A stretch of 24,060 nucleotides of DNA from the IMG/VR virus record IMGVR_UViG_3300028025_000179, positions 1 to 24,060 of that record; one strand, written 5' to 3'. This document shows, piece after piece, positions 1 through 7,279 of this stretch; position 1 is the first letter of the stretch, and every line of letters begins with the position of its first letter. Below the pieces are notes generated by a model. That model saw only the letters and a program-made list of their open reading frames with translations, did not search any database and had not been told where the DNA came from. Position numbers and translations under genes: made by a program. The DNA comes from a virus.

Positions 1-128
1 GGTTGTCCACCAACTGCTACATCATATGAGTCAGATGTATTCTGCCAGTATTGAGATGTAGATACGATACCAACATCAACAGCAATTGCTTGATTGGCAC
101 GACCTTCGGTAATGTCTCTGCCTGCTAT
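1..128 (-). CDS. 5' part of an interrupted structural-region gene; no canonical start
   Basis: The minus-strand frame reads I-A-G-R-D-I-T-E-G-R-A-N-Q-A-I-A-V-D-V-G and continues without a stop to the left edge, so only about 42 N-terminal residues are visible. I do not recognise the family; its place after the fibre genes suggests a virion protein. Between the in-frame TAG at 158-156 and the edge there is no ATG, GTG or TTG. The best placed codon is ATA at 128-126, six bases after GGAGG (139-135); ATC at 131-129 is the other option. The original start probably lies at 574, beyond the inserted HNH gene, where the same A-G-R-D residues are encoded after a GTG. The gene may therefore start at AUA, be poorly expressed, or be inactive. 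The reading frame is convincing; the start is uncertain. Confidence 0.62.
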   Translation of the reverse strand, partial: MAGRDITEGRANQAIAVDVGIVSTSQYWQNTSDSYDVAVGGQ

Positions 129-142
129 GATACACCTCCATA

Positions 143-151
143 TGGTATAAT
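143..151 (+). promoter_or_regulatory. Extended -10 promoter of the HNH gene, probably leaderless mRNA
   Basis: TGG followed by a consensus TATAAT (146-151) forms an extended -10 element. The ATG begins seven bases after the hexamer, at 158, which is where transcription would normally start. No Shine-Dalgarno lies before the ATG on the plus strand. The region 17 bases upstream (around 123-128) has no good -35, as is usual for extended -10 promoters. This fits a leaderless transcript for a solitary gene facing against the surrounding operon. Confidence 0.6.
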
Positions 152-157
152 TTAACT

Positions 158-592
158 ATGAAAATTTGTATTGATTGTAAACTTGAACTACCACATTCTA
201 AATTTTATATTAGAAATAATAGAAAAATTCGCATTGAATCTAGATGTAAAGACTGTGCTTCTATTAAAAAGAAACAATACCGTTTGAATAATAAAGAAAT
301 GATTCGTGCTCAAAATAAACGCAGAGTTCCTGGTTGGGATATTGATAGGTACAACGAATATTTAAAACTTCAAGAAGGTAAATGTGGTATATGTGGCACT
401 ACTAAATATACCAATAAAGATTGGTGTGCTGACCACGACCACGCTACTAACCAGCCTAGAGGATTACTTTGTGGTAGATGTAATGCTGGACTGGGATACT
501 TCAAGGATAACCCTGAGTATCTCCAGTCAGCCATTGACTACTTAAAGAAGTGGCAGTCAATCACGACCAGCCACAGTGCTCCTTTAAATTAG
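158..592 (+). CDS. HNH homing-type endonuclease, recombination endonuclease VII family
   Basis: This 144-aa protein has the zinc-binding and catalytic pattern of endonuclease VII-type HNH nucleases. Cysteine pairs lie at 4/7 and 30/33 and again at 76/79 and 105/108. The core D-H-D-H is at 92-95, followed by the family signature R-G-L-L-C-x-x-C-N (101-109) and the helical tail D-N-P-x-x-L-x-x-A-x-x-Y-L. Family members resolve branched DNA or act as stand-alone homing nucleases. It is the only plus-strand gene in the window and has its own extended -10 promoter. Its last eleven codons lie antisense to the RBS and GTG start of the neighbouring minus-strand gene. That points to insertion into the gene, with the C-terminus (about 134-144) borrowed from the target. 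The family call is firm; mobility is inferred. Confidence 0.9.
   Translation: MKICIDCKLELPHSKFYIRNNRKIRIESRCKDCASIKKKQYRLNNKEMIRAQNKRRVPGWDIDRYNEYLKLQEGKCGICGTTKYTNKDWCADHDHATNQPRGLLCGRCNAGLGYFKDNPEYLQSAIDYLKKWQSITTSHSAPLN
557..585 (-). other. Fossil RBS and start of the gene split by the HNH insertion
   Basis: On the minus strand AAAGGAG (585-579) is followed after four bases by GTG GCT GGT CGT GAT and then TGA (559-557), a five-codon reading frame M-A-G-R-D. The previous fibre gene ends at 602, so this is where the next gene of the operon should start. The same residues A-G-R-D reappear at 125-114, leading into I-T-E-G-R and the long frame at the left edge. All four of those codons differ there at synonymous positions (GCA GGC AGA GAC). 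I read this as the displaced 5' end of the left-edge gene. Confidence 0.65.
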
Positions 593-601
593 AAATTAAA
601 A

Positions 602-1357
602 TTAACCTACAACTACTACAACGATTCCAGAACCACCTGTATAGGAGTTGGTGCTTCCAGCGCCTGATGCTCCATTTCCAGTATTTGCCGTACCATTTGC
701 ATTTGTCGTACTTGAACCACCCACAGCATAGGTAACTGAAGTGCCAGTAATTGAATAACTTAGACCAGCACCACCATTGCTACCAGAAGCAACACCTCCA
801 GCACCACCACCGCCACCGCCATTTGTACCATTTGAAGAACCATTATATCCCTGACCTGGAGTACCTAGTCCACCTTGTCTAGAACCACCACCGCCACGTC
901 CACCACCGCCACCACTTCCACCTGTTGCGCCTGCTGAACCGTCAGCACCAGAAGGACCACCTTTGCCGCCTCCACCGCCACCAAATGCAATTAAATTTCC
1001 AAGTGCGCTACTTTCTCCATTTTTTGATGGACCGTGTTCTCCCCAAAATGAACTTCCACCTGCGCCTACAGTAACAGTAAGTGTTCCAGCGGGAAGAAAT
1101 TGACTTGCAGAATAAATTAATCCACCCGCACCAGCACCATAACATTCACTGGCTTGACCACCACCACCTGCTGCTCCTCCACCACCAACTATAAGCACTT
1201 CGGCTGTTCCTGCAGTACCAATAGTAATATCGCCAGAACTAGTAAACTTATAAATAGTTTTACCAGCACGAGATGAAGTATCAACGGTTGCTCCAGTATT
1301 AGCAGTTACAGTAGCCTTACTAATTCCTCCTGCGGATACGGGTGTAAACAATGGCAT
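602..1357 (-). CDS. Glycine-rich tail adhesin-like protein
   Basis: This 251-aa protein begins with a short beta-type segment (about 17-57, including T-I-Y-K-F-T-S-S-G-D-I-T-I), followed by a long region (58-243) dominated by runs of glycine with Ser, Ala and Asn. It ends in G-G-S-G-I-V-V-V-V-V-G. Such glycine-rich blocks occur in phage receptor-binding proteins; in the T-even type gp38 adhesin they pack as polyglycine helices. It is a paralogue of the 433-aa glycine-rich protein at 2360-3661. The start has AAGGAG five bases upstream, and that element overlaps the stop of the preceding gene. The role is probably host-surface recognition at the tip of a fibre, inferred from composition and neighbours. 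Confidence 0.75.
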   Translation of the reverse strand: MPLFTPVSAGGISKATVTANTGATVDTSSRAGKTIYKFTSSGDITIGTAGTAEVLIVGGGGAAGGGGQASECYGAGAGGLIYSASQFLPAGTLTVTVGAGGSSFWGEHGPSKNGESSALGNLIAFGGGGGGKGGPSGADGSAGATGGSGGGGGRGGGGSRQGGLGTPGQGYNGSSNGTNGGGGGGAGGVASGSNGGAGLSYSITGTSVTYAVGGSSTTNANGTANTGNGASGAGSTNSYTGGSGIVVVVVG

Positions 1358-1366
1358 TATTTCTCC

Positions 1367-1978
1367 TTAAGCGTACTTAATAGGACCAGCACCAAATACG
1401 GTGTAAGTTGCTGATGCTGTTTTAACAATTGTGTATGTGTATACATCAATGCTTGATGCATTACCAGAAGCAGGTGCAGTTCCACCAGAATACTTAGGTG
1501 TTACGGCAGAGCCATCAATATTAAATGCTGTTTGGTAATAGGCTGTTGCTCCATTAGTTACTAGGAAGTTAACAGTAATTGCATCACCAACAGCAAGGAT
1601 AGAGTTAAGGGTAGTGCTTGAGTCACCACGAACATTTAATGTCCAGTTAGCAGAGGCATTACTTGTATAGTAAAGAACTCCCTGTGTTACTGCATCAAAG
1701 TTAACAGTAGTTGCAGCAGCGGTAGCCGATACAGTTGTGCGCTCTTCTGGAGCAACAAGAATTGCACCAGTTGCAGTTGCTGTATTAATGGCTGGACTTG
1801 TAAGAGTCTTGTTAGTAAGAGTCTGAGTTCCAGTTAATGTAGCAGTTGTAGATGTTGGAGCCTTGGTATCAATCTGTGTTTGCACAGCAGAGGTAACACC
1901 ATCTAGGTATCCAAGTTCTGTGGCTGATACGGTTGTTAGTGCAGTACCTGCGTTTGCTAGGTCTCTTGCTTTACTCAC
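1367..1978 (-). CDS. Tail-fibre-type protein with T-Q-T-L-T-N-K-T repeat
   Basis: This 203-aa protein starts M-S-K-A-R-D-L-A-N, then has A-T-E-L-G-Y-L-D-G-V (about 19-28) and one copy of T-G-T-Q-T-L-T-N-K-T-L-T-S-P. The 695-aa fibre at 3983-6070 carries three variants of the same motif. The rest is Thr/Ala/Ser-rich and predicted by eye to be beta. Proteins of this make-up are common in tail-fibre regions of aquatic phages. The start is GTG at 1978, inside the last codons of the preceding gene (GTGAGTAA overlap of eight bases), with AAGGTGG just upstream. It probably forms part of a fibre or its attachment; no enzymatic motif is seen. Confidence 0.75.
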   Translation of the reverse strand: MSKARDLANAGTALTTVSATELGYLDGVTSAVQTQIDTKAPTSTTATLTGTQTLTNKTLTSPAINTATATGAILVAPEERTTVSATAAATTVNFDAVTQGVLYYTSNASANWTLNVRGDSSTTLNSILAVGDAITVNFLVTNGATAYYQTAFNIDGSAVTPKYSGGTAPASGNASSIDVYTYTIVKTASATYTVFGAGPIKYA

Positions 1979-2360
1979 TTATAGCCACCTTAATCCACTC
2001 TTTGTTAATTTCTCCCCAAGCCCAGAAATATCCATCTACTGGCTCTGGCATAGGAGTTGGTGCTTCCCATTGAAATGTTTCATAATTTAATTTCCAAGAT
2101 GGATATGGAGAAGGTGGAGCAAATCCATCAAACCTACTGTCATAGTAATATCCTATTCCAGCGTAATTTTTTCTAAATGGAGTTCCACCATTTTTATGTA
2201 CATTAGCAAGAGTATGATATGAAGTACGCTTACAGGTTTGACCTCTAAAGTTTCCATACCATTCTTCTGGAGTTAGTCCATCAATAAGTGTTGTCTCGTC
2301 AACACCTGTGATTACTTCAGTTACTATATTGTTTTCATCTAAAAAAGCGTAGTGTGCCAT
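1971..2360 (-). CDS. Small aromatic-rich fibre-region protein, conserved phage type
   Basis: The 129-aa product begins M-A-H-Y-A-F-L-D-E-N-N-I-V-T-E-V-I and contains R-K-N-Y-A-G-I-G-Y-Y-Y-D, then a Pro/Trp-rich stretch (P-P-S-P-Y-P-S-W-K-L) and several Trp residues near the C-terminus. I know proteins of this pattern from tail-fibre neighbourhoods of cyanophages and other aquatic phages, where they are annotated as hypothetical or virion proteins. No catalytic motif is visible. Its ATG shares one base with the stop of the preceding glycine-rich protein (TAATG), and its own end overlaps the next GTG start. It is therefore tightly coupled to the fibre genes and may be a fibre or baseplate accessory protein. 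Confidence 0.75.
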   Translation of the reverse strand: MAHYAFLDENNIVTEVITGVDETTLIDGLTPEEWYGNFRGQTCKRTSYHTLANVHKNGGTPFRKNYAGIGYYYDSRFDGFAPPSPYPSWKLNYETFQWEAPTPMPEPVDGYFWAWGEINKEWIKVAISE

Positions 2361-3661
2361 TATGCTATACTCACATTTCCCGTGCCTGCTGTAAATGATG
2401 TTACTTTATAACCACCTGCTGATGCAGTTGAAGCGGTAAGTCCACCGCCAATAGTTGCAGTTAATGTATCTGGATATTTAAGAATTACAATACCTGAGCC
2501 GCCTGCGCCACCAGCACGAAAGTTTGCAGACTGTGCAGAGTCATTTCCTGCTCCTCCGCCACCGCCTCTGTTTGCGGTTCCATCTTCACCAGTATTGTTT
2601 GCTCGAGCAGCACCACCGCCACCAGAGCCGCCAGCACCCATTGAGCCGCCTGCTCCAGAACCACCTTGACAACCTCCACCACCACCACCTGCATAAGTTA
2701 CAGATGAACCAGTAATTGAAGATGCTGTTCCTGCACCACCATTACCGCCTTGGGCTGCACTGCCATTGGTACCAGCAGCACCCGCTCCACCACCACCTCC
2801 AGCGTTTCCACGAGAACCAGTGTATAGGGCATTTCCTCCAGCATTACCTTGTCCTGTTGTTCCTGCGCCACCATTATAAGCATTACCAGTAGCACCACTA
2901 CCTACTGAAAAATCTTTATCAGCAGACCCACCACTACCAGAACCACCAGAAGTACCTGCGCCATACCCAGGTCCACCACCTCCACCTAAACTAGTAAGTG
3001 TAGAAAAAACAGAATCGTTTCCTTGTCCACCAAAAGTAGAGGCAGCCCCGCCAGCACCAACGGTTACGGTAAAATTAACGCCAGATACTACTCCTTTAGA
3101 GCCAGTACGGAAACCACCCGCTCCACCACCGCCACCAGCAGTCCAAAAAGTACTACCACCGTAGCCACCACCACCACCACCGCCGCCTGCTACAAGCAGA
3201 TATTCAACAGGAATTGCTTCTTGAATAACAACAGTAAACTGTCTGGATGTTTGGTTTAATCCATCGCTTGCCACAACATCAAAAGTAAATGTAGTATTAC
3301 CAGTTACGCTTGGTGCAGTTCCAGTAATTATTCCAGTTGATGAACCTATGGTAAGCCCAGACGGAAGGTTTGCGGAAGTATAAGATATTGCTCCACCTTC
3401 TGGGTCAGTTGCACTCACTGTTATAGAAACAGAATCTCCTTCTAAAACAGTTCCTAGGCTTCCAGCCGCTGTAACCCAAACTGGAGTGTCATTTATTTCT
3501 TGTATGGTTCCCCAAGATGTTCCATTATAAATTTCCAAAGAACTATCTGTTGTGTTAAAAAATGTACTACCAGTAGCAGGAGCAGCAGGTCTAGATGCTT
3601 GACTTCCACCTGAATAATTTACTCCACTACTTGATGGTGCAGGAAATGTATTGATACCCAT
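2360..3661 (-). CDS. Glycine-rich tail protein with Ig/cadherin-like domain
   Basis: This 433-aa protein has three parts. The N-terminus (1-58) carries R-P-A-A-P-A-T-G-S-T-F-F-N-T and Y-N-G-T-S-W, a motif often seen in fibre proteins. Residues about 59-148 look like a putative-Ig or dystroglycan-cadherin-like domain, with V-S-A-T-D-P-E-G-G, L-P-S-G-L-T-I and S-T-G-I-I-T-G-T-A. Residues about 159-390 are a glycine-rich block ending G-G-S-G-I-V-I-L-K-Y-P-D. A final segment (418-433) resembles the strand that precedes the glycine block in the 251-aa paralogue, as if a second unit were cut off. The ATG at 3661 follows the preceding stop closely, with GGAG about a dozen bases upstream. A receptor-binding or adhesin role is likely by composition. 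Confidence 0.75.
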   Translation of the reverse strand: MGINTFPAPSSSGVNYSGGSQASRPAAPATGSTFFNTTDSSLEIYNGTSWGTIQEINDTPVWVTAAGSLGTVLEGDSVSITVSATDPEGGAISYTSANLPSGLTIGSSTGIITGTAPSVTGNTTFTFDVVASDGLNQTSRQFTVVIQEAIPVEYLLVAGGGGGGGGYGGSTFWTAGGGGGAGGFRTGSKGVVSGVNFTVTVGAGGAASTFGGQGNDSVFSTLTSLGGGGGPGYGAGTSGGSGSGGSADKDFSVGSGATGNAYNGGAGTTGQGNAGGNALYTGSRGNAGGGGGAGAAGTNGSAAQGGNGGAGTASSITGSSVTYAGGGGGGCQGGSGAGGSMGAGGSGGGGAARANNTGEDGTANRGGGGGAGNDSAQSANFRAGGAGGSGIVILKYPDTLTATIGGGLTASTASAGGYKVTSFTAGTGNVSIA

Positions 3662-3663
3662 AG

Positions 3664-3966
3664 TTACGCTATCTCCACTCCGCTGATGTGAAAGTCTACT
3701 GTTACAGCAGACGCTAAACCTTTAATAGTTTTTGTTGTTGCTAATACCTGCTTTAAGTCAATGTATGCAGTTGTATTTGCTGCAATAGCAGCATCTTTAT
3801 GCAACTCAATATCATCCAGCAAGATAGTAAATGTAGCAGCAGTTGCTGCTCCATTACATACAGCAATATTAGTTACTACTGTTGTAGTTGATGCTGGGAC
3901 TGTGTATAGGGTTGTGCTTGATGTTGCTGCTGCTGTTCTAGCCAGCGCTTTACTTACTGTAGCCAT
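3664..3966 (-). CDS. Small beta-rich virion protein, function unknown
   Basis: The 100-aa product is rich in Ala, Thr and Val (M-A-T-V-S-K-A-L-A-R-T-A-A-A-T, then T-L-Y-T-V-P-A-S-T-T-T-V-V-T-N-I-A-V-C-N). It reads as a single small beta-sandwich with the pattern T-Y-x-V-P, followed by alternating hydrophobic strands. Proteins like this occur beside fibre genes and may decorate a fibre or cap its base. No signal peptide or catalytic motif is visible. The ATG at 3966 has GAAAGGTAG upstream, and it lies between the 695-aa fibre and the large glycine-rich protein in the same direction with short gaps. The function is not recognised. Confidence 0.7.
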   Translation of the reverse strand: MATVSKALARTAAATSSTTLYTVPASTTTVVTNIAVCNGAATAATFTILLDDIELHKDAAIAANTTAYIDLKQVLATTKTIKGLASAVTVDFHISGVEIA

Positions 3967-3982
3967 TAGTTACTACCTTTCG

Positions 3983-6070
3983 TTAGATTGCGCCCATAAG
4001 AGCGAGTATATAGTTGTTTTCAATTGCTGCCACATCTACTGCTGCCCACTTAAGTCCAGTTGCGGTACTTGAGTCGGCTTGTAAATATTGACCATTAGTT
4101 CCTACTGTTAATTTACCAGGGGTATCAGCAGCAGTTGCTACTAGGATATCTCCTTTGGCATCAAACAATGTATTAGAAATAGAAGTTGCTAAATCAAAGG
4201 CTGTAAAGGTAATAACTTCAAGTACATCACCAGATGCTAAAGCAGCCAAAGATGTAATGCTTGTTCCATTGGATGCTGTGTAATCAGTTGTTGGTACTAA
4301 TAGAACACCATTTAAGTATACCTGTGCTTTACCAGGAAGATAAGATAATGTTAAACCATTAGCATCTGTTCCTGTTACTGATGTTTCTCCACCACTAGCA
4401 TTAAAGCGATAACGGAAAATTTCTGCAGTTGAAGATATTGAACCCCAAGCAGAACCTGACCAAGCAAACATAGTATTAGATGTTGAGTTCCAGTATAAAG
4501 CACCAGTGATAAGTGCATTACCATCATTGTCTACAGATGGAGCAGATGACTTAGAACCTAAATATCTATCATCAAAGTTGTCGTAAGTTGTAGCAGCAGC
4601 GGCAGCGGAGGCAGCAGCAGCAGTAGCAGAACCAGCCACAGTATCTACATACGCTTTTGTAGCAGCGTGTAGGTCAACTGTAGGAGCACCTGACAGAGTA
4701 AGAGCACCAGTCATAGTGCTTCCTGCCTTAAGTACGAATGAGTCGTAAACAGTTCCACCTGCTTGGATTGCTGTTGCAATCTCACCAAGAGTATCAAGAG
4801 TAGATGGTGCTGAGTTAACAAGGTCTGCAACTTTTGTATCTACATAAAGTTTAGTTGCTGCATCAGTATCAACTGTAGGTGTAGCAAGAGATGTTACTTT
4901 CTGGCTATTAACAGATACTGAGCCAGTAGGCGCAGCCATCTGGTCTAAGCGAGATGTGCGTACTTGTGTATCAAAGTCTGAAATAGTTGAGGCTGTCTGT
5001 GTACCTGTATGGTTAGCACGAGCATATGGGTCAGTAACCATCTTGGCTGCAGTGATAGTTCCATCAGCAATATCTGTGGCTACGATAGTTCCATCTACTA
5101 GGTCAGCAGAGGTAATAGTTCCACCAAGGTTTAACTTGGTCTTAGCAATAGCAGCAGATGCGTTAATATCTGCGTTTACGATAGAACCAGTAGCAATAGA
5201 GGTAACTAGGTTAACTGAAGTTGAACCATTAAACGACACGGCTGCTGCCTCAATGTCTCCAGTTAATTGGAAATCTCTACCAGTTGCTAATGTAGTAGCA
5301 GTGCCAGCATTGCCTGATACGGTTCCAGTTACGTTACCAGTCACATTACCAGTTAAGTTACCTGTGAAGGTACCTGCAATAGCACCAGTACCAGTAATGG
5401 TTGGGCTAGTCAATGTTTTGTTAGTTAATGTTTGAGTAGTATCAGTTCCAACTAATGTTGTAGTTGCATCTGGAATAGTTACTGTTCTATCTGCTGTAGG
5501 GTCTGTAACTGTAAGTGTTGTTTCAAAAGCATCAGCAGTAGCACCCTCAAATACAATGTTGCCATCACCAAGGGTAAGGCTTGAAATGATTGGGCTGGTT
5601 AAAGTTTTGTTTGTAAGTGTCTGAGTACCAGTAAGTGTAACAACACCAGTAAGGGTATTATCGGCTGCACTAATTGTTTTATTAGTTAGAGTCTGGGTAT
5701 CTGAAGTTCCCACTACGGAACCAGTTAAACCGTGTACTCCTGAAGATGCTTCAATGTGAGTATTGGCTTCACGGTAATCTCTACCAATTGCCATATGTCG
5801 TACTGCAGCACCAGCAGAGTGGGCTACACCAGTAGAACCATCTCTACCACGAACAATAGTAAGTGTGTTGGTTGATACCGCCGATACATCTACAATTTCT
5901 TCAAGGGCTGTATCTGGGTCAATCACCACCGTAAAGATTTCACCAGCAGAGATTGTAACTCCACCTAGAAGGGATGTTCCAGATACTACAGTTGCTGTAG
6001 TTCCAGAAGAAGTTAACGCTGCAGATAATGTAGTCTGTTGTGAGCGTGAGGAGTATTTGCGTGTTGTCAT
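3983..6070 (-). CDS. Large tail fibre protein
   Basis: This 695-aa protein has the hallmarks of a trimeric fibre. The N-terminal beta domain (about 10-110) includes I-D-P-D-T-A-L-E-E-I and I-V-R-G-R-D-G-S-T-G. Three T-Q-T-L-T-N-K-T repeats lie at 125-133, 149-160 and 212-223. A G-N-L-T-G-N-V-T-G-N-V-T-G spacer is near 237-249. Two A-T-K-x-Y-V-D motifs (near 405 and 470) and an Ala-rich, probably coiled-coil stretch (about 480-493) follow. The C-terminal part (550-625) reads like a beta domain common in aquatic phage fibres, with Q-V-Y-L-N-G-V-L-L-V-P-T-T-D-Y. No T7 gp17-type N-terminal attachment domain is recognisable. The ATG at 6070 follows the adaptor gene by eight bases. It probably contacts the host surface. 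Confidence 0.85.
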   Translation of the reverse strand: MTTRKYSSRSQQTTLSAALTSSGTTATVVSGTSLLGGVTISAGEIFTVVIDPDTALEEIVDVSAVSTNTLTIVRGRDGSTGVAHSAGAAVRHMAIGRDYREANTHIEASSGVHGLTGSVVGTSDTQTLTNKTISAADNTLTGVVTLTGTQTLTNKTLTSPIISSLTLGDGNIVFEGATADAFETTLTVTDPTADRTVTIPDATTTLVGTDTTQTLTNKTLTSPTITGTGAIAGTFTGNLTGNVTGNVTGTVSGNAGTATTLATGRDFQLTGDIEAAAVSFNGSTSVNLVTSIATGSIVNADINASAAIAKTKLNLGGTITSADLVDGTIVATDIADGTITAAKMVTDPYARANHTGTQTASTISDFDTQVRTSRLDQMAAPTGSVSVNSQKVTSLATPTVDTDAATKLYVDTKVADLVNSAPSTLDTLGEIATAIQAGGTVYDSFVLKAGSTMTGALTLSGAPTVDLHAATKAYVDTVAGSATAAAASAAAAATTYDNFDDRYLGSKSSAPSVDNDGNALITGALYWNSTSNTMFAWSGSAWGSISSTAEIFRYRFNASGGETSVTGTDANGLTLSYLPGKAQVYLNGVLLVPTTDYTASNGTSITSLAALASGDVLEVITFTAFDLATSISNTLFDAKGDILVATAADTPGKLTVGTNGQYLQADSSTATGLKWAAVDVAAIENNYILALMGAI

Positions 6071-6078
6071 TTATTTAC

Positions 6079-6999
6079 CTATCGGCTGTAGTGGACGCGG
6101 ATTGGATACAGGGTTTGCTGTCTTTGAGTTTCCTCATTAAGACGTTGTGTATATAGGGCGTATAGTTGTTTTGTTGCAGTTTGTGAAGCACCATAAGGAC
6201 GCTTGCTATCTGTCTCATCTGCTTGTGGGCTAACTTGGCCAGCACGTGCAGGGTCAAGGTAGGTAAGCAAACGATAAGAAGCGCCAAGAACGATTACATC
6301 TTTGCAAGATTCTGGCAGACCAGTTTGTGTTGAGAAGTCTTGAGCGTTGGTTGTAAAAGGTGCTGGGTCTGTAGAGTATACAACTTTAACAGTTCTACCT
6401 GGAGTAATGTAGTCTCCAATAGTTACTGTTTGAGATGTAGCACCAAATGCTGTAGCATCAGCCTTAGAGTCCCAAGACCAACGACGCACAGGAATCCATT
6501 CAAGTGATGGTCCAACTGATTGCCACATAATTGTAAGGATGTTTTGGATGTTTAATCCATCAAAGTCATAGGTTGTTTGAGCAGCATTAAATGTAAAGGT
6601 AGTTACTTTAGCAGCATAGATAGTAGAGCCAACAGCATTGATAGTATCATTGATAGCCTTCTTAACTACATAGCGTGGGAAAGTTGGTGAGATAGTAACC
6701 TTAGTATCTAATGTATGAGTAGCAGCAGTAGTACCTAGATACCCACGACCATAAGGAGATACAGTTGCTGTATTAGCAACACGGTCAAATGAATCTATCC
6801 ATAGTAACTCTTCATCAATCTCAACTACACCCTTGCCTAGATTCTCAGTTGAGCCTAATGATAAGATAGTAGGGGATGTAGATGATGATGTTGTGGTACT
6901 AACAGCACTAGTTAAGTGTGTTGCTCTGTCCTGTTGATAGGTATAACCAGCAAGGTTAATTTGAACCTCATTGATTAAATCAGTTAATGTAGTTGTCAA
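6079..6999 (-). CDS. Putative head-tail adaptor or tail-tube-base protein
   Basis: The 306-aa protein begins with a helical stretch T-L-T-D-L-I-N-E-V-Q-I-N-L and has a Thr/Ser-rich beta insertion (about 30-110, with V-E-I-D-E-E-L-L-W-I-D and G-R-G-Y-L-G-T). A second helical part Y-V-V-K-K-A-I-N-D-T-I-N-A-V follows, then beta strands and a C-terminal helix rich in Gln and Arg. Helical ends around a beta middle, and a place just before the fibre gene, suit a gp11-like adaptor, but no signature proves this. The start is TTG at 6999, overlapping the previous stop as TTGA, with AAGGAG at 7014-7009 nine bases upstream. No ATG fits the same RBS. Confidence 0.6.
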   Translation of the reverse strand: MTTTLTDLINEVQINLAGYTYQQDRATHLTSAVSTTTSSSTSPTILSLGSTENLGKGVVEIDEELLWIDSFDRVANTATVSPYGRGYLGTTAATHTLDTKVTISPTFPRYVVKKAINDTINAVGSTIYAAKVTTFTFNAAQTTYDFDGLNIQNILTIMWQSVGPSLEWIPVRRWSWDSKADATAFGATSQTVTIGDYITPGRTVKVVYSTDPAPFTTNAQDFSTQTGLPESCKDVIVLGASYRLLTYLDPARAGQVSPQADETDSKRPYGASQTATKQLYALYTQRLNEETQRQQTLYPIRVHYSR

Positions 7000-7271
7000 G
7001 AGGCTATGCTCCTTAATGCATCAATTGCCGATTTGCCAGTAGTTCCAGCAAGTTCATTACAGATACCATTTAAATCTTTATACGCAGATGGTGCTCTACC
7101 AGCACTTGCCTTTTGATTCAAGGCTCCAATTATTCCAAGTCCTGATGTACTAGCCCAAGCGTTAGCAGCACCTTGTTCATCTTTAAATGCTGTTCTTGCT
7201 GGGTAAGTTCCACCATTGGCTAGGCGATTTAATTCAGCACATAGAGTGCTACCTGCGGTACCTGTTGGCAT
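6996..7271 (-). CDS. Small conserved phage virion-region protein
   Basis: The 91-aa product starts M-P-T-G-T-A-G-S-T-L-C-A-E-L-N-R-L-A-N-G and contains F-K-D-E-Q-G-A-A-N-A-W-A and L-G-I-I-G-A-L-N-Q-K-A. It looks like a compact helical protein with two related halves: A-N-A-W-A-x(6)-L-G-I-I-G-A-L in the first, and I-C-N-E-L-A with S-A-I-D-A-L in the second. I do not know a function. It lies between the glycosyltransferase and the adaptor-like gene, and its stop overlaps the TTG start of the latter. That suggests a structural or head-completion role. A TAGGAT element lies upstream of the ATG. Confidence 0.7.
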   Translation of the reverse strand: MPTGTAGSTLCAELNRLANGGTYPARTAFKDEQGAANAWASTSGLGIIGALNQKASAGRAPSAYKDLNGICNELAGTTGKSAIDALRSIAS

Positions 7272-7279
7272 TGTTTATC

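Noticed and set aside
114-574. Group I intron or intein carrying the HNH gene
   Set aside because: Group I introns follow a U and end in G. No in-frame join of the GTG exon with the downstream frame meets both rules. The space is filled by the antisense nuclease gene, leaving no room for a ribozyme, and an intein would need an uninterrupted sense frame.
2485-2898. Minus-strand frames inside the glycine-rich gene
   Set aside because: Frame-shifted readings of GGN repeats giving Val/Glu/Ala-rich products; no RBS.
4956-5435. Plus-strand open frame opposite the fibre gene
   Set aside because: Its Val/Pro/Ala-rich product mirrors the repetitive fibre sequence on the other strand; no promoter, RBS or domain.
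602-6070. Diversity-generating retroelement acting on fibre genes
   Set aside because: No reverse transcriptase and no template/variable repeat pair is visible in the window.
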